Assembly (NCBI GenBank): GCA_009760855.2
Contig: WPIO01000015.1
Span: forward strand, 513,001 to 577,000
Length of the DNA stretch: 64,000 nucleotides
Source: Cristatella mucedo
Taxonomy: Eukaryota; Bryozoa; Phylactolaemata; Cristatellidae
Direction of reading: 5' to 3'
The translations under genes and the position numbers were made by a program. Shown here in pieces: positions 39,501 through 46,259 of the stretch. The notes beneath the pieces were generated by a model. It ran no database searches, was not told where the DNA came from, and saw only the letters and a list, made by a program, of their open reading frames with translations. Within the stretch, counting starts at the first letter, position 1. Every line of letters begins with the position of its first letter.

Positions 39501-41307
39501 TAATGGTTCGCAAAATATTGATGCTGGTGTAGGTACACACATTAGAGTAAGTCATATAGAATAATATAATAATAATTGCGTATCGGTTACAAAAAATAAT
39601 ATAATAATAATAATAATAATGCACTTGATAAAGCGCCCTCAGAGAACTCAATCTCTCTAGGCGCTTTACATTTTTCTAATACGTCGAGTGCCAAGAGAGA
39701 TTTCGTTCTCAAAGGCACTTATACTAATTTCTTCTTCGCATTATTATTATTACTGTTATTATTATTAGTTCTCAAAGGGCACTAATATAACTTTCTTCAT
39801 CATATTATTATTATTACCATTATTATTTTTATTATTGTATGCCAGTACATCACGCTCAGCTGCAAACTCTTCAGTCCAGACTGAATGTAAAATAATTGCA
39901 TGCAGGTAATAGTTTCAAAAAATGTATGCACTGCATAAGCACTAAGATCCGCATGGTCTATCTGGCGCGTATTGCACCATTGGGGAGCATTTCAAAACTC
40001 AAGTTAGAGAAGTATGAAGAATAACTAGCCAAGAGCTGGTAGTGAAATTTACTTTTGAAAGAGTTACTCAGATTAAAGGGAACGACGGACCTCCATTATT
40101 GACGCAAGAACTACTTTGGATGTTCAAAAAACGTCGCAATGCCGGGATAACCATTCGATCGTGTTTCCTTTGCAGCAAATGTAAAGCGTCTAGAAAGAGA
40201 TTGAGTTCTCTGTGGGCGCTTTATCAAGCGTGTAATTATTATTATTATTATTAGACCATTTAGGAGGAACAATCTAAAGGCTTACCTTAACTCGAGTTGA
40301 GAGAAATAGTGCAGCACTTGATTACATTTATTCAAGTAGATACGCCCCAGCTCTAATTTTAGCCTTTTCGGGCAATTGAAAAAACCACGTGACTTGCGGC
40401 TCGAGCATCTTCCTTTTTCCCGCATAGATAGTCTAAGTGAGATTCTTGTAGGCTATGCATGCTTTTCTAAGCGTGGCACCTGGGATGCTGTTAAATCTTG
40501 GTTATTTCTCTTCTTGCAAGGAGCTAGAAAGTATCTGCATATAGATTTAGTTATATTAGGGTGTTGCATTAATGACGTAAGAATCGTTATTATTTTTGTA
40601 ATAATTATCGTCGTCAGTGATGCATTACTCGCAAGTTTTCGGAGTTAATCTAGTCATTATAACTTCAATAATCCATAAAATCATTGCCTCAGCACGATTG
40701 TGAGCGTTGTAATAGACCATAATTTAGATGCAATGAAATAAAATGTAATTTTGATGAAATATAGTGCACTTTTATCGGTTGGGCTATTCAGGCTTTGAAG
40801 GGGTTCCAAAGGATTGCTAGCTGCATATGCTTCATTTTGCTGTAGGAGATAAATAAAGGGTAAAACGTATAAGTATCGTGCTCTTAACATCTTATTCCTG
40901 AAGGTCAGACAAGCTGTCCAGCTCTGCAAGATTTTTATGAAAGTGAAGTTTTCGATCGGAACGTGCGTATGCTCCACTTTGCTGTAAGGGTTCAGAAATC
41001 TAGGCCCCACTCATTTTGGTTCAGCTTTTGTGTGTTCGTAATGGGGGTGCAGCCATCGTCCTTGATGCTGTGCGATGGCTGATTCTATTTGACGAGATGC
41101 TGGCCGCCCACATTCGAATTGGCGACTCAGTGTCGGCAGGCATGGTGGCGAGGCGGCCATTATGAATTGCCGGGTCATTTTAGGATGCTTGCATTTACAA
41201 CCCTGTTCTACCATTTTTATTTGCAGCCGAACAATGTCAATCAAGATCCGTTCAAGCTTATTACTTCCATACGGAAATCTGTCAGTCTAAGGACGGCTGC
41301 AGCATAG
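8039..41307 (+). CDS. Membrane-anchored HIT/GalT-superfamily protein (10 exons, 432 aa)
   Basis: Ten exons (8039-8257, 16915-17021, 17389-17445, 18769-18936, 19869-19999, 28095-28336, 33800-33884, 35232-35290, 38053-38202, 41227-41307) sum to 1299 nt and join in phase without a stop. Residues 12-32 form a hydrophobic signal anchor with an RRR flank, suggesting a type II membrane or secretory-pathway protein. The core starts near residue 82 ([17 protein letters not shown]). It carries CDFC at 121-124, DPFGRLES at 133-140, SHHP at 163-166 and [11 protein letters not shown] at 208-218, which is the HIT signature H-x-H-x-H. In galactose-1-phosphate uridylyltransferase, a CxxC, an upstream His and the first His of HPH bind zinc and the last His of HPH is the nucleophile; the same arrangement is visible here. 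The substrate is unknown; nucleotidyl transfer or phosphorolysis on a sugar nucleotide is inference. A further exon between 1 and 2, both phase 0, cannot be excluded. Confidence 0.85.
8937..9396 (-). mobile_element. Family A LINE 3' end, 5'-truncated
   Basis: An (AAT)n tail at 8937-8960 is followed by the family hairpin, 3' UTR and about 75 codons of the ORF C-terminus. Similarity to the full copy stops at about 9396 (GATGGGGT). Lies in gene 1 intron 1. Confidence 0.9.
9491..10260 (+). mobile_element. Family A LINE reverse transcriptase fragment, degenerate
   Basis: The plus strand reads FHFYADD-type core as [14 protein letters not shown] (Asp to Gly at the first Asp of YADD), then decays through frameshifts into the C-terminal 'LHWLPVKQR' region near 10130. 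Not functional. Confidence 0.75.
10576..10655 (-). repeat. Family A LINE tail fragment
   Basis: A short AAT-rich tail followed by 'CAGAGAACACAAACTCTTTCTAGG', a decayed copy of the terminal hairpin. Confidence 0.6.
10656..10780 (+). mobile_element. tRNA-derived SINE (family 1), degenerate
   Basis: An A-box-like TGGCCCAGTGGTACTGTG and a B-box-like GGCTCAAGCC are spaced as in a tRNA. They are followed by GTAAAGTGCCTGGATAGAG and ATTAAGTTCTCTT, the LINE-like 3' tail also seen in the copies near 23860, 56900 and 59945. Confidence 0.65.
10781..12104. other. Gene 1 intron 1 sequence, unassigned
   Basis: No coding or repeat structure recognised between the SINE and the long family A LINE. Confidence 0.5.
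12105..15550 (-). mobile_element. Family A LINE, long copy (L2/CR1-like)
   Basis: The element runs from an (AAT)n tail (12105-12124) through a hairpin (AAAGCGCC 12135-12142 pairing with GGCGCTTT 12167-12174; inner AGAGA 12146-12150 with TCTCT 12157-12161). A 3' UTR of about 310 bases and a long open EN-RT frame follow. A structured 3' end with a short tandem tail is typical of the L2 clade, and the [12 protein letters not shown] core suits L2/CR1. The 5' end is not certain. It is the best candidate in the window for a recently active copy. Confidence 0.9.
12488..15208 (-). CDS. LINE endonuclease-reverse transcriptase ORF2
   Basis: The protein is open for at least 906 residues. The N-terminal APE-type endonuclease has [34 protein letters not shown] and the end motif [12 protein letters not shown] linker follows, then the [61 protein letters not shown] and the catalytic [10 protein letters not shown]. 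The C-terminus carries [14 protein letters not shown] and [15 protein letters not shown]. It nicks target DNA and copies its RNA there. The frame stays open upstream to about 15547 (after a TAA at 15548-15550) without an ATG. The displayed start is therefore arbitrary, and the true start may be lost or upstream. Confidence 0.92.
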   Translation of the reverse strand: MVIRPVVTQSARLNACLWNPRSMCNKPLVINDLISENGIDLLALTETWLKSINCPTIKDATPSGFTFFHTPRSIKTGGGVAMIVRSKFNFKPFAVPSKQSFESIVLVSPENKLPIVAVVYRPPGTKSSFISDFSDLISILCARNRSFLVMGDFNVHFDNLSDAFSTEFRTLTDSLSLVTHVHGPTHIKGHTLDQIFSYNCTLSSPVITKSCLSDHMQISFNLQCVPTFSSKITCESRNLKTLDIDAVRASISASPLLLSPPSDLSSLVDCYNTTLADTLDEFAPLTKRTVRPRPDGLWFTTDIKLAKSTKRKLEKAYKRSGLTVHRQAYEDYCRSYQSILAKAKSSFYRNIVESQMHNPKVLMSTINYLLNRSQVSSLPDDPCDDLADRFSRFFVQKIDKIRESIPAMTTFPLECCSSVPGCASMSAFKQVTSDVVLKLVSQSKKTTSPLDPIPTVLLLRCIDLLLPCITNIINMSLASGQVPAPFKKAVVRPLLKKATLDQENLSNYRPVSLLPFLSKTLERVVADQLNSYIETSHLASKFQSGFRANHSTESALLRVYNDLLRNADMGRVSLLVLLDLSAAFDTIDHKVLLERLSSRLGITGTALQWFRSYLSGRLQSVDVNGQRSSEVPLKYGVPQGSVLGPVLFTVYTLPLADVIAKHNLGFHFYADDTQLYLCFDPSQPSSTSNSLNSLAACIDDIRSWMAANFLKLNDDKTNLLVMGKPSVIQKLERLTFKIGSASISPVASARNLGVIFQSDLSLDDHISSTVKSAYFQLHNIAKIRACLDKDTTSKLVHAFVTSRLDFCNSLLTGLPACAIRRLQLVQNSAARLVCRERRSCHITPLLADLHWLPVKQRIDFKVLSLTFRSLHFYGSSLSFRYTTPSGKASYHSLFGIQQSRNTSYKP
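15762..16090 (-). mobile_element. Family B LINE 3' end fragment
   Basis: Minus strand matches the family B 3' UTR also seen near 34700, 43800, 47100 (plus), 52320 and 62100 (plus). Shared blocks include GTAACTCGACAAAGC and CAGACTTCGTCTCGGGCAAC. Confidence 0.75.
16091..16914. other. End of gene 1 intron 1, unassigned
   Basis: No gene or repeat recognised. The pyrimidine-rich TTTTTCTTTCCAG at its end is the acceptor of exon 2. Confidence 0.5.
16915..17021 (+). CDS. Gene 1 exon 2
   Basis: Acceptor TTTCTTTCCAG, donor TA|GTAAGT. It codes [20 protein letters not shown] and the following SKRPIP; phase 0 in, phase 2 out. The NPLRSKRP segment begins the conserved core. Confidence 0.88.
17389..17445 (+). 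CDS. Gene 1 exon 3 (CDFC motif)
   Basis: 57 bases with acceptor TTATTTTACAG and donor GA|GTAAGG. It codes [19 protein letters not shown] plus a split Glu. The Cys pair corresponds in position to the zinc CxxC of GalT. Confidence 0.9.
17446..18768. other. Gene 1 intron 3, unassigned
   Basis: No repeat or coding element recognised. Ends in CCACTTTTAG before exon 4. Confidence 0.5.
18769..18936 (+). CDS. Gene 1 exon 4 (conserved core, paired His)
   Basis: Acceptor CACTTTTAG, donor TG|GTATGC; phases 2 and 2. It codes [37 protein letters not shown] and [13 protein letters not shown]. The segment aligns in layout with the GalT strand-His-helix that supplies the third zinc ligand. Confidence 0.92.
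18937..19868. other. Gene 1 intron 4, unassigned
   Basis: AT-rich; no repeat or coding element recognised. Confidence 0.5.
19869..19999 (+). CDS. Gene 1 exon 5 (HIT active-site motif)
   Basis: Acceptor TTGCCTGTTGTCAG, donor G|GTAAGT. It codes [22 protein letters not shown] and [14 protein letters not shown]. The H214-P-H216-T-H218 triad is the HIT/GalT signature, H216 being the predicted nucleophile. Confidence 0.93.
20178..20697 (+). mobile_element. Family A LINE 3' end, 5'-truncated
   Basis: Carries the ORF C-terminus from CTCACTTTTAGGTCCCTTCA, the 3' UTR, hairpin and an (ATT)n tail (about 20677-20695). It is very close to the 12105-15550 copy, suggesting a young insertion, in gene 1 intron 5. 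Confidence 0.92.
21180..22430 (-). mobile_element. Family A LINE, old degenerate copy
   Basis: Minus-strand similarity to the RT region, for example CAACTGAGATAGGACC near 21775 matching CCACTGAGATAGGACC near 13360, and AAGTGATCAATCGTCTGAAA matching the AFDTIDHK segment. Many stops. Confidence 0.7.
22431..23265. other. Gene 1 intron 5 sequence, unassigned
   Basis: Nothing recognised. The open frame at 22589-22900 has no known motif and no matching splice phase. Confidence 0.45.
23266..23482 (-). mobile_element. Family A LINE 3' end, short
   Basis: An (AAT)n tail at 23266-23285, then the hairpin and about 190 bases of 3' UTR, breaking off after CACAGTGTCATCACACATAA. Confidence 0.9.
23855..23990 (+). 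mobile_element. tRNA-derived SINE (family 1)
   Basis: The A-box-like TTGCCCAGTGGTTAAGTTGC and B-box-like GGGGTCGAGCCC are followed by GCGCCGGAATAGAGATTCAG and TTCTTTTAGGGGC, the tail resembling family A LINE 3' ends. Confidence 0.8.
24000..24712 (+). mobile_element. Family A LINE 3' third, degenerate
   Basis: Starts at the [17 protein letters not shown] segment (GGTCCATGCATTTGTGACAT), passes through [11 protein letters not shown] with breaks, and ends with the hairpin and ATTATTATT. Directly follows the SINE. Confidence 0.85.
24713..25786. other. Gene 1 intron 5 sequence, unassigned
   Basis: No gene or repeat recognised. Confidence 0.45.
25787..25868. repeat. (CA)n microsatellite
   Basis: About 80 bases of CA repeats interrupted by CGCGCGC. 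Its translation on either strand is artefactual. Confidence 0.97.
26040..26330 (-). mobile_element. Family A LINE internal fragment
   Basis: The minus strand gives the RT C-terminal region around '[19 protein letters not shown]', a diverged copy of [17 protein letters not shown]. Confidence 0.65.
26617..26990 (-). mobile_element. Family A LINE 3' end, degenerate
   Basis: AAT tail, decayed hairpin (GTGCCCTCAGAGAACTCAAT) and ORF end, many changes. Confidence 0.75.
27000..27300 (-). mobile_element. Family A LINE 3' end with internal deletion
   Basis: A well-preserved tail, hairpin and 3' UTR run up to CAGCATGCACAGT at 27209. From there an RT-region segment (GGGACCTTAAAATAAGTGAC) continues, so the ORF end has been deleted. 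Confidence 0.8.
27500..27915 (+). mobile_element. Family B LINE 3' end
   Basis: Matches the family B copy at 46560-47260: GCCCTCAGGTCATGTATAAG, CCGAATGCGTACCGAAAGCC and TTGTGGCGTTACAGATGGAG, with small deletions. Confidence 0.8.
28095..28336 (+). CDS. Gene 1 exon 6
   Basis: Acceptor CTACATGCAG (a second CAG three bases on would keep the frame), donor CTG|GTTGGT, which is weak. Phase 1 in, phase 0 out. It codes [35 protein letters not shown] and the core [18 protein letters not shown]. It lies downstream of the HIT motif in the C-terminal half of the fold. Confidence 0.85.
28622..30110 (-). mobile_element. Family A LINE, long degenerate copy
   Basis: AAT tail and hairpin at 28625-28690, ORF C-terminus near 28800-29100, RT core around 29500-29650 and the [12 protein letters not shown] region near 30000, all with stops and indels. 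Confidence 0.8.
30480..30576. repeat. (CT)n microsatellite
   Basis: Nearly 100 bases of CT repeats with a few CCC interruptions. Confidence 0.97.
30577..31920. other. Gene 1 intron 6 sequence, unassigned
   Basis: No coding exon fitting the gene 1 phases was found. A short (AT)n run lies near 31448. Confidence 0.5.
31920..32215 (+). mobile_element. Family A LINE 3' end
   Basis: 3' UTR, hairpin and (ATT)n tail ending at about 32214, a few bases from the tail of the next, inverted copy. Confidence 0.88.
32223..33290 (-). mobile_element. Family A LINE 3' third
   Basis: (AAT)n tail at 32223-32240, then hairpin, 3' UTR, ORF end ([13 protein letters not shown]), the [20 protein letters not shown] segment and part of the RT ([20 protein letters not shown]). 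Frameshifts present. Confidence 0.88.
33340..33555 (+). mobile_element. tRNA-derived SINE (family 3)
   Basis: A-box-like CTTCGCATAAGGGTAAGGTGC and B-box-like GGGTTCGAGTC lie 40 bases apart. They are followed by an unrelated body ending GTGTTTGAGTGATCATTTTA. The head differs from SINE families 1 and 2. Only one copy is in the window, so the family status is inference. Confidence 0.5.
33800..33884 (+). CDS. Gene 1 exon 7
   Basis: Acceptor GATTTTCTTGTAG, donor G|GTAATC. It codes [19 protein letters not shown] and VQLLYSTLR; phase 0 in, phase 1 out. Confidence 0.85.
33885..34476. other. Gene 1 intron 7, first part, unassigned
   Basis: No repeat or coding element recognised. Confidence 0.45.
34477..34640 (-). 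mobile_element. Family A LINE tail fragment
   Basis: (AAT)n, hairpin (TAAAGCGCCC...GGCGCTTTA) and the first bases of the 3' UTR. Confidence 0.85.
34695..34930 (-). mobile_element. Family B LINE 3' end
   Basis: TATCTCCGTCAGTAACTCCA, GCGTTACGCAGGAGAG and CAACAGACTTCGTCTCACGC match the other family B 3' ends. Confidence 0.85.
35232..35290 (+). CDS. Gene 1 exon 8
   Basis: Acceptor TGTTTATTTTAG, donor CTG|GTAAGC. It codes [20 protein letters not shown] (first Ala split with exon 7); phase 1 in, phase 0 out. Confidence 0.88.
35640..37450 (-). pseudogene. hAT transposase relic (BED finger to C-terminal dimerisation)
   Basis: Reading the minus strand from 37430 down, a BED-type zinc finger ([16 protein letters not shown]) comes first. 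Then come [20 protein letters not shown] with [16 protein letters not shown] (the DDE core segment) and [19 protein letters not shown] with [10 protein letters not shown] (the conserved LDVxTRWNS box). Last is the dimerisation motif [15 protein letters not shown] near 35690. This order is typical of hAT transposases. Frames are broken by stops and shifts, so it is dead. No terminal inverted repeats or 8-bp duplications were found. It lies antisense in gene 1 intron 8. Confidence 0.85.
37451..38052. other. Gene 1 intron 8, last part, unassigned
   Basis: AT-rich. The stretch 37500-37660 is poly-A/T rich; nothing else recognised. Confidence 0.45.
38053..38202 (+). CDS. Gene 1 exon 9
   Basis: Acceptor GTAGGCGCAG, donor GGG|GTAATT; exactly 50 codons, phase 0 both ends. 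It codes [34 protein letters not shown] and [17 protein letters not shown] has the look of a conserved C-terminal motif. Confidence 0.9.
38393..38470 (-). repeat. Family A LINE tail remnant
   Basis: (AAT)n followed by GTGCCCGAAGAGAACGTATC, a decayed hairpin. Confidence 0.5.
38795..39205 (-). mobile_element. Family A LINE 3' end, degenerate
   Basis: Decayed hairpin and ORF end; the 39001-39070 stretch follows the [14 protein letters not shown] antisense block seen in other copies. Confidence 0.65.
39598..39840 (-). repeat. Family A LINE tails, clustered
   Basis: A clean (AAT)n plus hairpin at 39598-39672 is followed by two decayed, oppositely oriented hairpin-plus-ATT stretches near 39690-39760 and 39768-39835. 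Confidence 0.65.
40165..40255 (+). mobile_element. Family A LINE 3' terminus
   Basis: GTTTCCTTTGCAGCAAATGT, the hairpin (AAAGCGTC...GGGCGCTTT) and an (ATT)n tail; only the last 90 bases are present. Confidence 0.85.
40256..41226. other. Gene 1 intron 9, last part, unassigned
   Basis: No repeat or coding element recognised; ends in the acceptor TTTTTATTTGCAG. Confidence 0.5.
41227..41307 (+). CDS. Gene 1 exon 10 (terminal)
   Basis: It codes [20 protein letters not shown] followed by LRTAAA and TAG. No AATAAA was seen in the next several hundred bases, so the polyadenylation site is unplaced. Confidence 0.88.
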   Translation, partial: PNNVNQDPFKLITSIRKSVSLRTAAA

Positions 41308-42024
41308 TAGAATTTGTTATGAATGCGGCACTGCAGCTGCCGCCGCCTGAATTTATCTTGTAGGGCCTGAAGCAGGTGCTAGTCGCGGTAGGAATCAGCG
41401 AATGCCAGTTCTATAGAGCGCGCCTGGCGCGAGTGTCCTGTCACCAAACGACGATTTGACCTCTTACTCTCAGATCTTCTGTGCTTAGGGTAATCGGACG
41501 TCTTTAATCGATAGAGACCCTGCACACCTCAAACGAAACGAAGCTCCTCAGTGATCGAGTGTCCATAGTGCAGTCTTCATAATTTTCTTTTCGCCTGACT
41601 CGTCACTTGATTCCAAATTCGGAGTGGAACAAATCTGTCTAGTGTTTCCTTGCTTTGGCAAAGAAAGAGATGCACCTAGTTTTTAGGCAACTCAGTAAAG
41701 CCAAAAATGTATATATCAGTATCCTTCTGGACCAGGTCGTTCGTTGTCTTTCTCTGTTGTTAGGCGACACAGACCAAATTAACATCCCCAATACAGTACC
41801 GTGTTGCTTACTTGTTTATAAAAAAATATAACGGTTCAGTATTGGTGACATGCTCCCCGTAGCCGTATAATTTGCTGCACGGTGGTTAGCCCTAGTGAGT
41901 TTACGTGAATGGTACTTTTGCCCCTAACGTCTCAGTGTGTCCTGTTATACCATTACCCCTCTTTTCCAAGGTGATGCAAACGGTCAATTTGTAGTGCATT
42001 CGGCCTTTTTTGAGCATTTTCATA
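41308..42024. other. Intergenic, 3' side of gene 1
   Basis: Probably holds the 3' UTR; no repeats recognised. Confidence 0.5.
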
Positions 42025-42910
42025 TTATAGTAATAATAATAATAATGATATTAACACACTTGATAAAGCGACCTTAGAGAACTCAACCTCTTTCTAGGCT
42101 CTTTATATTTGCTGCAAAGGAAACACGATCGGATGGTTAGTGGTAGCATGCTCAATAAACATCAAGGATAACATGGTTAGTGGTGACATGCACAGGGCCT
42201 GCATGCAAATGTGGTTAGTGACAGCATGCGAAGTGTTAGCACGCATAAGCATGTAAAAGACAAATCACACAGACCCACTAAATGCTGTGATAAAGCGATG
42301 TTTTTAGTTTCTTTTCAATTGTGGTCAAGTCAGGGGACGTCTTGATGCAAGTCGGAAGTGAGTTCCAGGCTTTAGGAGCATACGAACTAAAGGCACGGTC
42401 TCCAAAAGATCTGAGGTTCGTACGAGTTTGAGGCAAACGACTAGATTGCGAAAAGCGGATGGTACGATGCTTAGCCTGGTGGGGGACTAGATCTGATAAT
42501 AGGGCTGGAGCCAAAGAATGAAGAGACCTAAAAGTGAGTGACAGGACCTTCAATTCGATGCGTTGGTTGACTTAGAGCCACTGAAGGTCGGCGAGAAGCC
42601 GTGTGATGTGGCAACTGCGACGCTCATGGCAGACAAGCCTAGCTGCTGAGTTGTGCACCGGCTGCAAGCGCCTGAGGGCTCAGGCCGGTAGACCAGCAAG
42701 CAGTGAGTTACAGAAGTCAAGACGGGATGTCACAGATGCATGAAACAATTTAGATGTGGTATCCCTGCCTAAACAAGCCCAAATTTCTGCAATGTTATGT
42801 ATCTGAAAGTAGGTAGTCTTGACTTCGGAGCTCAAATGAAAGGTCACTTTGGAATAAGACGCCTAGATTTAGGCGTCCTGTTCCAAAATAGGCCTTTTTC
42901 AGTAGCCCAG
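42025..42910 (-). mobile_element. Family A LINE 3' third
   Basis: AAT tail, decayed hairpin, 3' UTR and ORF C-terminus ([18 protein letters not shown]), then the RLQLVQN region. Confidence 0.85.
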
Positions 42911-42939
42911 CCAAAAAATGAATTACAATAGCCGAGACC

Positions 42940-43290
42940 GTACCAAGCAATATTAATTTGATAAAGCGTCCTCAGAGAACTCAATCCATTTCTAAGCACT
43001 TTATATTTGCTGCAAAGGAAGCACGATCAAATGGTTAGTGGTGACATGCTCAATGACAACAAGCATATCATGGTTCGGGGTGACATGCACAGAGTCAGCA
43101 TGCAAATATGGTTAGTGGCTGCATGCACAGTGTCAGCATCCATAAGCATGTCAAGGACGAATCGCATGGATCCAGTACCAGTTGGGGCATGCTGAACGGC
43201 TAGCTGGTCAAAGGACACTAAAAATAATAAGAAACTATGTGTACAGTGCCCTCAGAGAACTTGATATCTTTCTAGGCACTTTATATATAC
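42940..43290 (-). mobile_element. Family A LINE 3' end fragments
   Basis: Two consecutive hairpin starts (about 42955 and 43240) with partial 3' UTR between them, indicating nested or broken copies. Confidence 0.7.
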
Positions 43291-43789
43291 CATAAATTTA
43301 AGCAAGCCAAACCACTCACTTTAAATACATTCTTTAAATTTCAATAGCAAATAAATTTGGAGTAGGTGACCTGCACAGTAAAGGCAATAGGACAATTGGT
43401 CTGGCTTCTTAGCACAGACCTTGGAAAACTGTTGCTTTGCTAATCAGGCAGCGTGCCGTTTTTATGCAGGTACTAATTCACAGCGAGAATGAGAGCAAAG
43501 AGCTTATTGCTGTAGGGCATTCGCGTAGGCGTTATAAATAGATGCACGTGGGTTAAGGGCTTCCTGCTTACGAAGTGTTGGGCCGGTGGCTACCGAAGAT
43601 ACGATTCTAGTATGCCATTCGGCCTGATCGAATCTGTATAATACCCTGGATCATTTGATAGTGCTAGTGAGACTAACTATGCTTTCTGCCAGGTAAAATA
43701 GCCCAGATAATTAATTCTTTAAAATTTGTTCACAGGCCAGAGGGCATGCGTCGGATTATAGTCGATCAAAAAATCTTTTCGGCATAACG

Positions 43790-44050
43790 TTACCTAATGA
43801 GTCTGGTTCTTCAAGTCCACAAAGCTTCGTATTAAGCAGGAGACCTTATGATAGCTCACTCGTAGCCTAAACGATTTTCGGTACGAATTCGGTAGCCAAC
43901 AGACTTCATCATATGCAAAAGTGAAAATGTGAAACAGCTGAGTCAGGATAGCTGTTTAGGTAGTGAATATCATGGAAGTAGCAGTTGAAGACGGCTAGAA
44001 TAGGTGTGATATAGTCGGCAGCAAGAAGTTGATGCCGTTGCATATTAATT
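43790..44050 (-). mobile_element. Family B LINE 3' end, degenerate
   Basis: AGTCCACAAAGC, CGGTAGCCAACAGACTTC and TGGAAGTAGCAG match the other copies. Confidence 0.7.
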
Positions 44051-44199
44051 GTGGAGGGAAGCTCCACAGCGTAGGATCTGCAGAGCGAATGCTACTGCTG
44101 TTGTCAGCGGATATTAGGCTCAGGAATAGAAAAGCTAACCTGTTTTCCATAGAGGACCTTAGGGGGCACGAGGAAGCTGAAACTGGTGCAGCAGTTCAG

Positions 44200-45250
44200 T
44201 TGCATAGGTATGAATGAGCCAAGCCGTGGCAGGCCTCCTTGTGTTGTGAGTCAGCCCTAAAACTGCCCTGTATCCAGGGGTAAGGCGGCCAGTAGTGGGA
44301 GTTATCCCCCCACATGGCTGCTAATAGTGCCAGTTGTCCCCCACCCAAAGCACATTTATTAATATCGTAAAGACCAATAAAATAAATGGCATGAAAATTG
44401 GTACAAAGAACACTGGTAACATCAGCTATCGTTTGATATGATATAGCTGCCGTGTTGACATTCTGATGACCTGTTTATAATGTCCATGGTCACATATATC
44501 ACAGCAGCTCAGACGTACAGGTCTTAACCACCAAATCGCCCACATTTACTACGAGTCATTGTAGAAATATGGCAAACCGCTCAAAAGATGCAAGACACTC
44601 GACTACACGCTCCCCCCCACAAAAAATATAAACAAATTCGATATCTCAAAACTTGACTGTCATCACGACCACAGCCCAGGGATATTTTGTGACAGGCACA
44701 TTATAAGCATCCACATCCATCATGCGTAGATGCACAGGCAGGGGGAACGTGGAAACAGGTGAGCCCCACCCATATTCCAAATTTCACACGGATCGGCCCA
44801 GTTGTACAATTGATGAGGTACCAAGTACTAATGCTGTGACAGCACTCAGAGAAGCCAACTTAAGCTGCCAAAGTATGTAGGCGACGAAAAACAAGATTGT
44901 TACTATGGAAACACATAAATACGAGGATGTATTTCGAATTTCACGTTGATGGGGTCACAAGTAGCCTACCTGTGACATTTTTACATGTGTGAAAGATAAA
45001 AAGGCTTAGCATGACAAACACAGCCAGTTTTGACCAAAACAAGTCTATTTACTGAGGTCCAATGTGCATGCGAGAAGGCTGGAATGATTATGTAACTACA
45101 ATCAATCATATATTCCAAAGTTTTAAGGTGATCGGATCATTATTTTAGGAGATATGACATAAATTGAACTGCCGTTTGGAGATAAACTTGAGAACTCCAA
45201 GCTATAACCAAGAGGCAGCACTAGGAAACGCTACCATCGCACGAACAATT
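44200..45250. other. Unassigned intergenic block with recurring phrase
   Basis: Three loosely similar phrases recur here: TCCAAATTTCACACGGATCG (about 44775), TTTCGAATTTCACGTTGATG (about 44932) and TCCAAAGTTTTAAGGTGATC (about 45115). No long ORF is present. An old repeat family is possible. Confidence 0.35.
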
Positions 45251-45475
45251 CAATAAATAGATAAATATGGATCTTAGGAATAGGTCAACCTAACAAGATC
45301 CTTATACAGCCTAAGCAGAACATATCCGCGATAGGTCTCATACCGCTGGCCGACAATCCAGGCTACAGCCGGGCGGCTCACCGGCATTCGCCAATACAAA
45401 TATCCAACTATTAACGGCACAAATAAGAACTTGAAATCACCTAAATTTCCTTGAATAGAAACGAATCAACATTTT

Positions 45476-45778
45476 CAGACTGGCTTCCAGTAAACGACGC
45501 GCTAGGTCCATCCAAGTCACCACGCTGACCGGCCGCAGATCAAAGGGCCTCTCGCGGCCGTCGCCTTGTGCGTTATGGCTGCAACAGGAACTGGATCAGC
45601 TGTCCCAGGACTCATGCGGTGCCGTGATAATGGACTGCTTAGTTACGGCGGCCCCGGCAGCAATAAATTCTCAATACATTATCCCTAATTTCGTCTACTG
45701 GCCAAACGACAGTCACTTCCGGTTTGTTATCCGATGTAAACATACCAATGTAAGCATGTTTCTGCCAAGTAAATAAGG
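45476..45778 (+). other. Open frame of about 100 codons, not assigned
   Basis: After TTTTCAG at about 45475 a plus-strand frame stays open to TAA at about 45778. It includes QQELDQLSQDSCGAVIMDC and YIIPNFVYWPND. It has no upstream ATG and no family that I recognise. It lies between the two convergent genes. It may be a terminal exon of a third gene or chance in GC-rich sequence. Confidence 0.2.
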
Positions 45779-46259
45779 AGTGGGCCTTGGAATGCCATTT
45801 ACCGCCGGTTGCTATGGGCGGGTGGGGGAAGCAGAGGTGGGACCAGGCACCCTGCCGACAGAGGGTTTACTCTTTTATGATCTTGTTATACTACCAGTCG
45901 GACGTGGGATCTCGAGGGGCGTGTCATTTCCGTGAAAGTTTTACGTTTTATCATTTTCCAAATTTATTTTTTGATGGTCTGTTTAGGGCTGAGTAGCTTA
46001 TATTCGCAGAGTTAACCAGAAAACCGCAGATCCGGCTCAGTTATTTTTCAAAGAAAATTACTTTGTTGAGACCGATGTACTACTTCCGGTTTAAATAGGT
46101 CTTACATAATAATTTTATTGACCATGATCCTGTCATCTGAAAACCACCAAAATTTGAGCTTGTATTTATAACTAGTTTATCTTTAATAAGCGAATTTCAA
46201 AAAAACTAACAGTTACAGATTTGCATCGGCTACCCCGTTAATTAACTAGCAGGTTTCCA

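Noticed and set aside
34480-43290. CRISPR-like or other array from the many regularly repeated AAT/hairpin units
   Set aside because: The units are LINE 3' ends in both orientations at irregular spacing in an animal genome.
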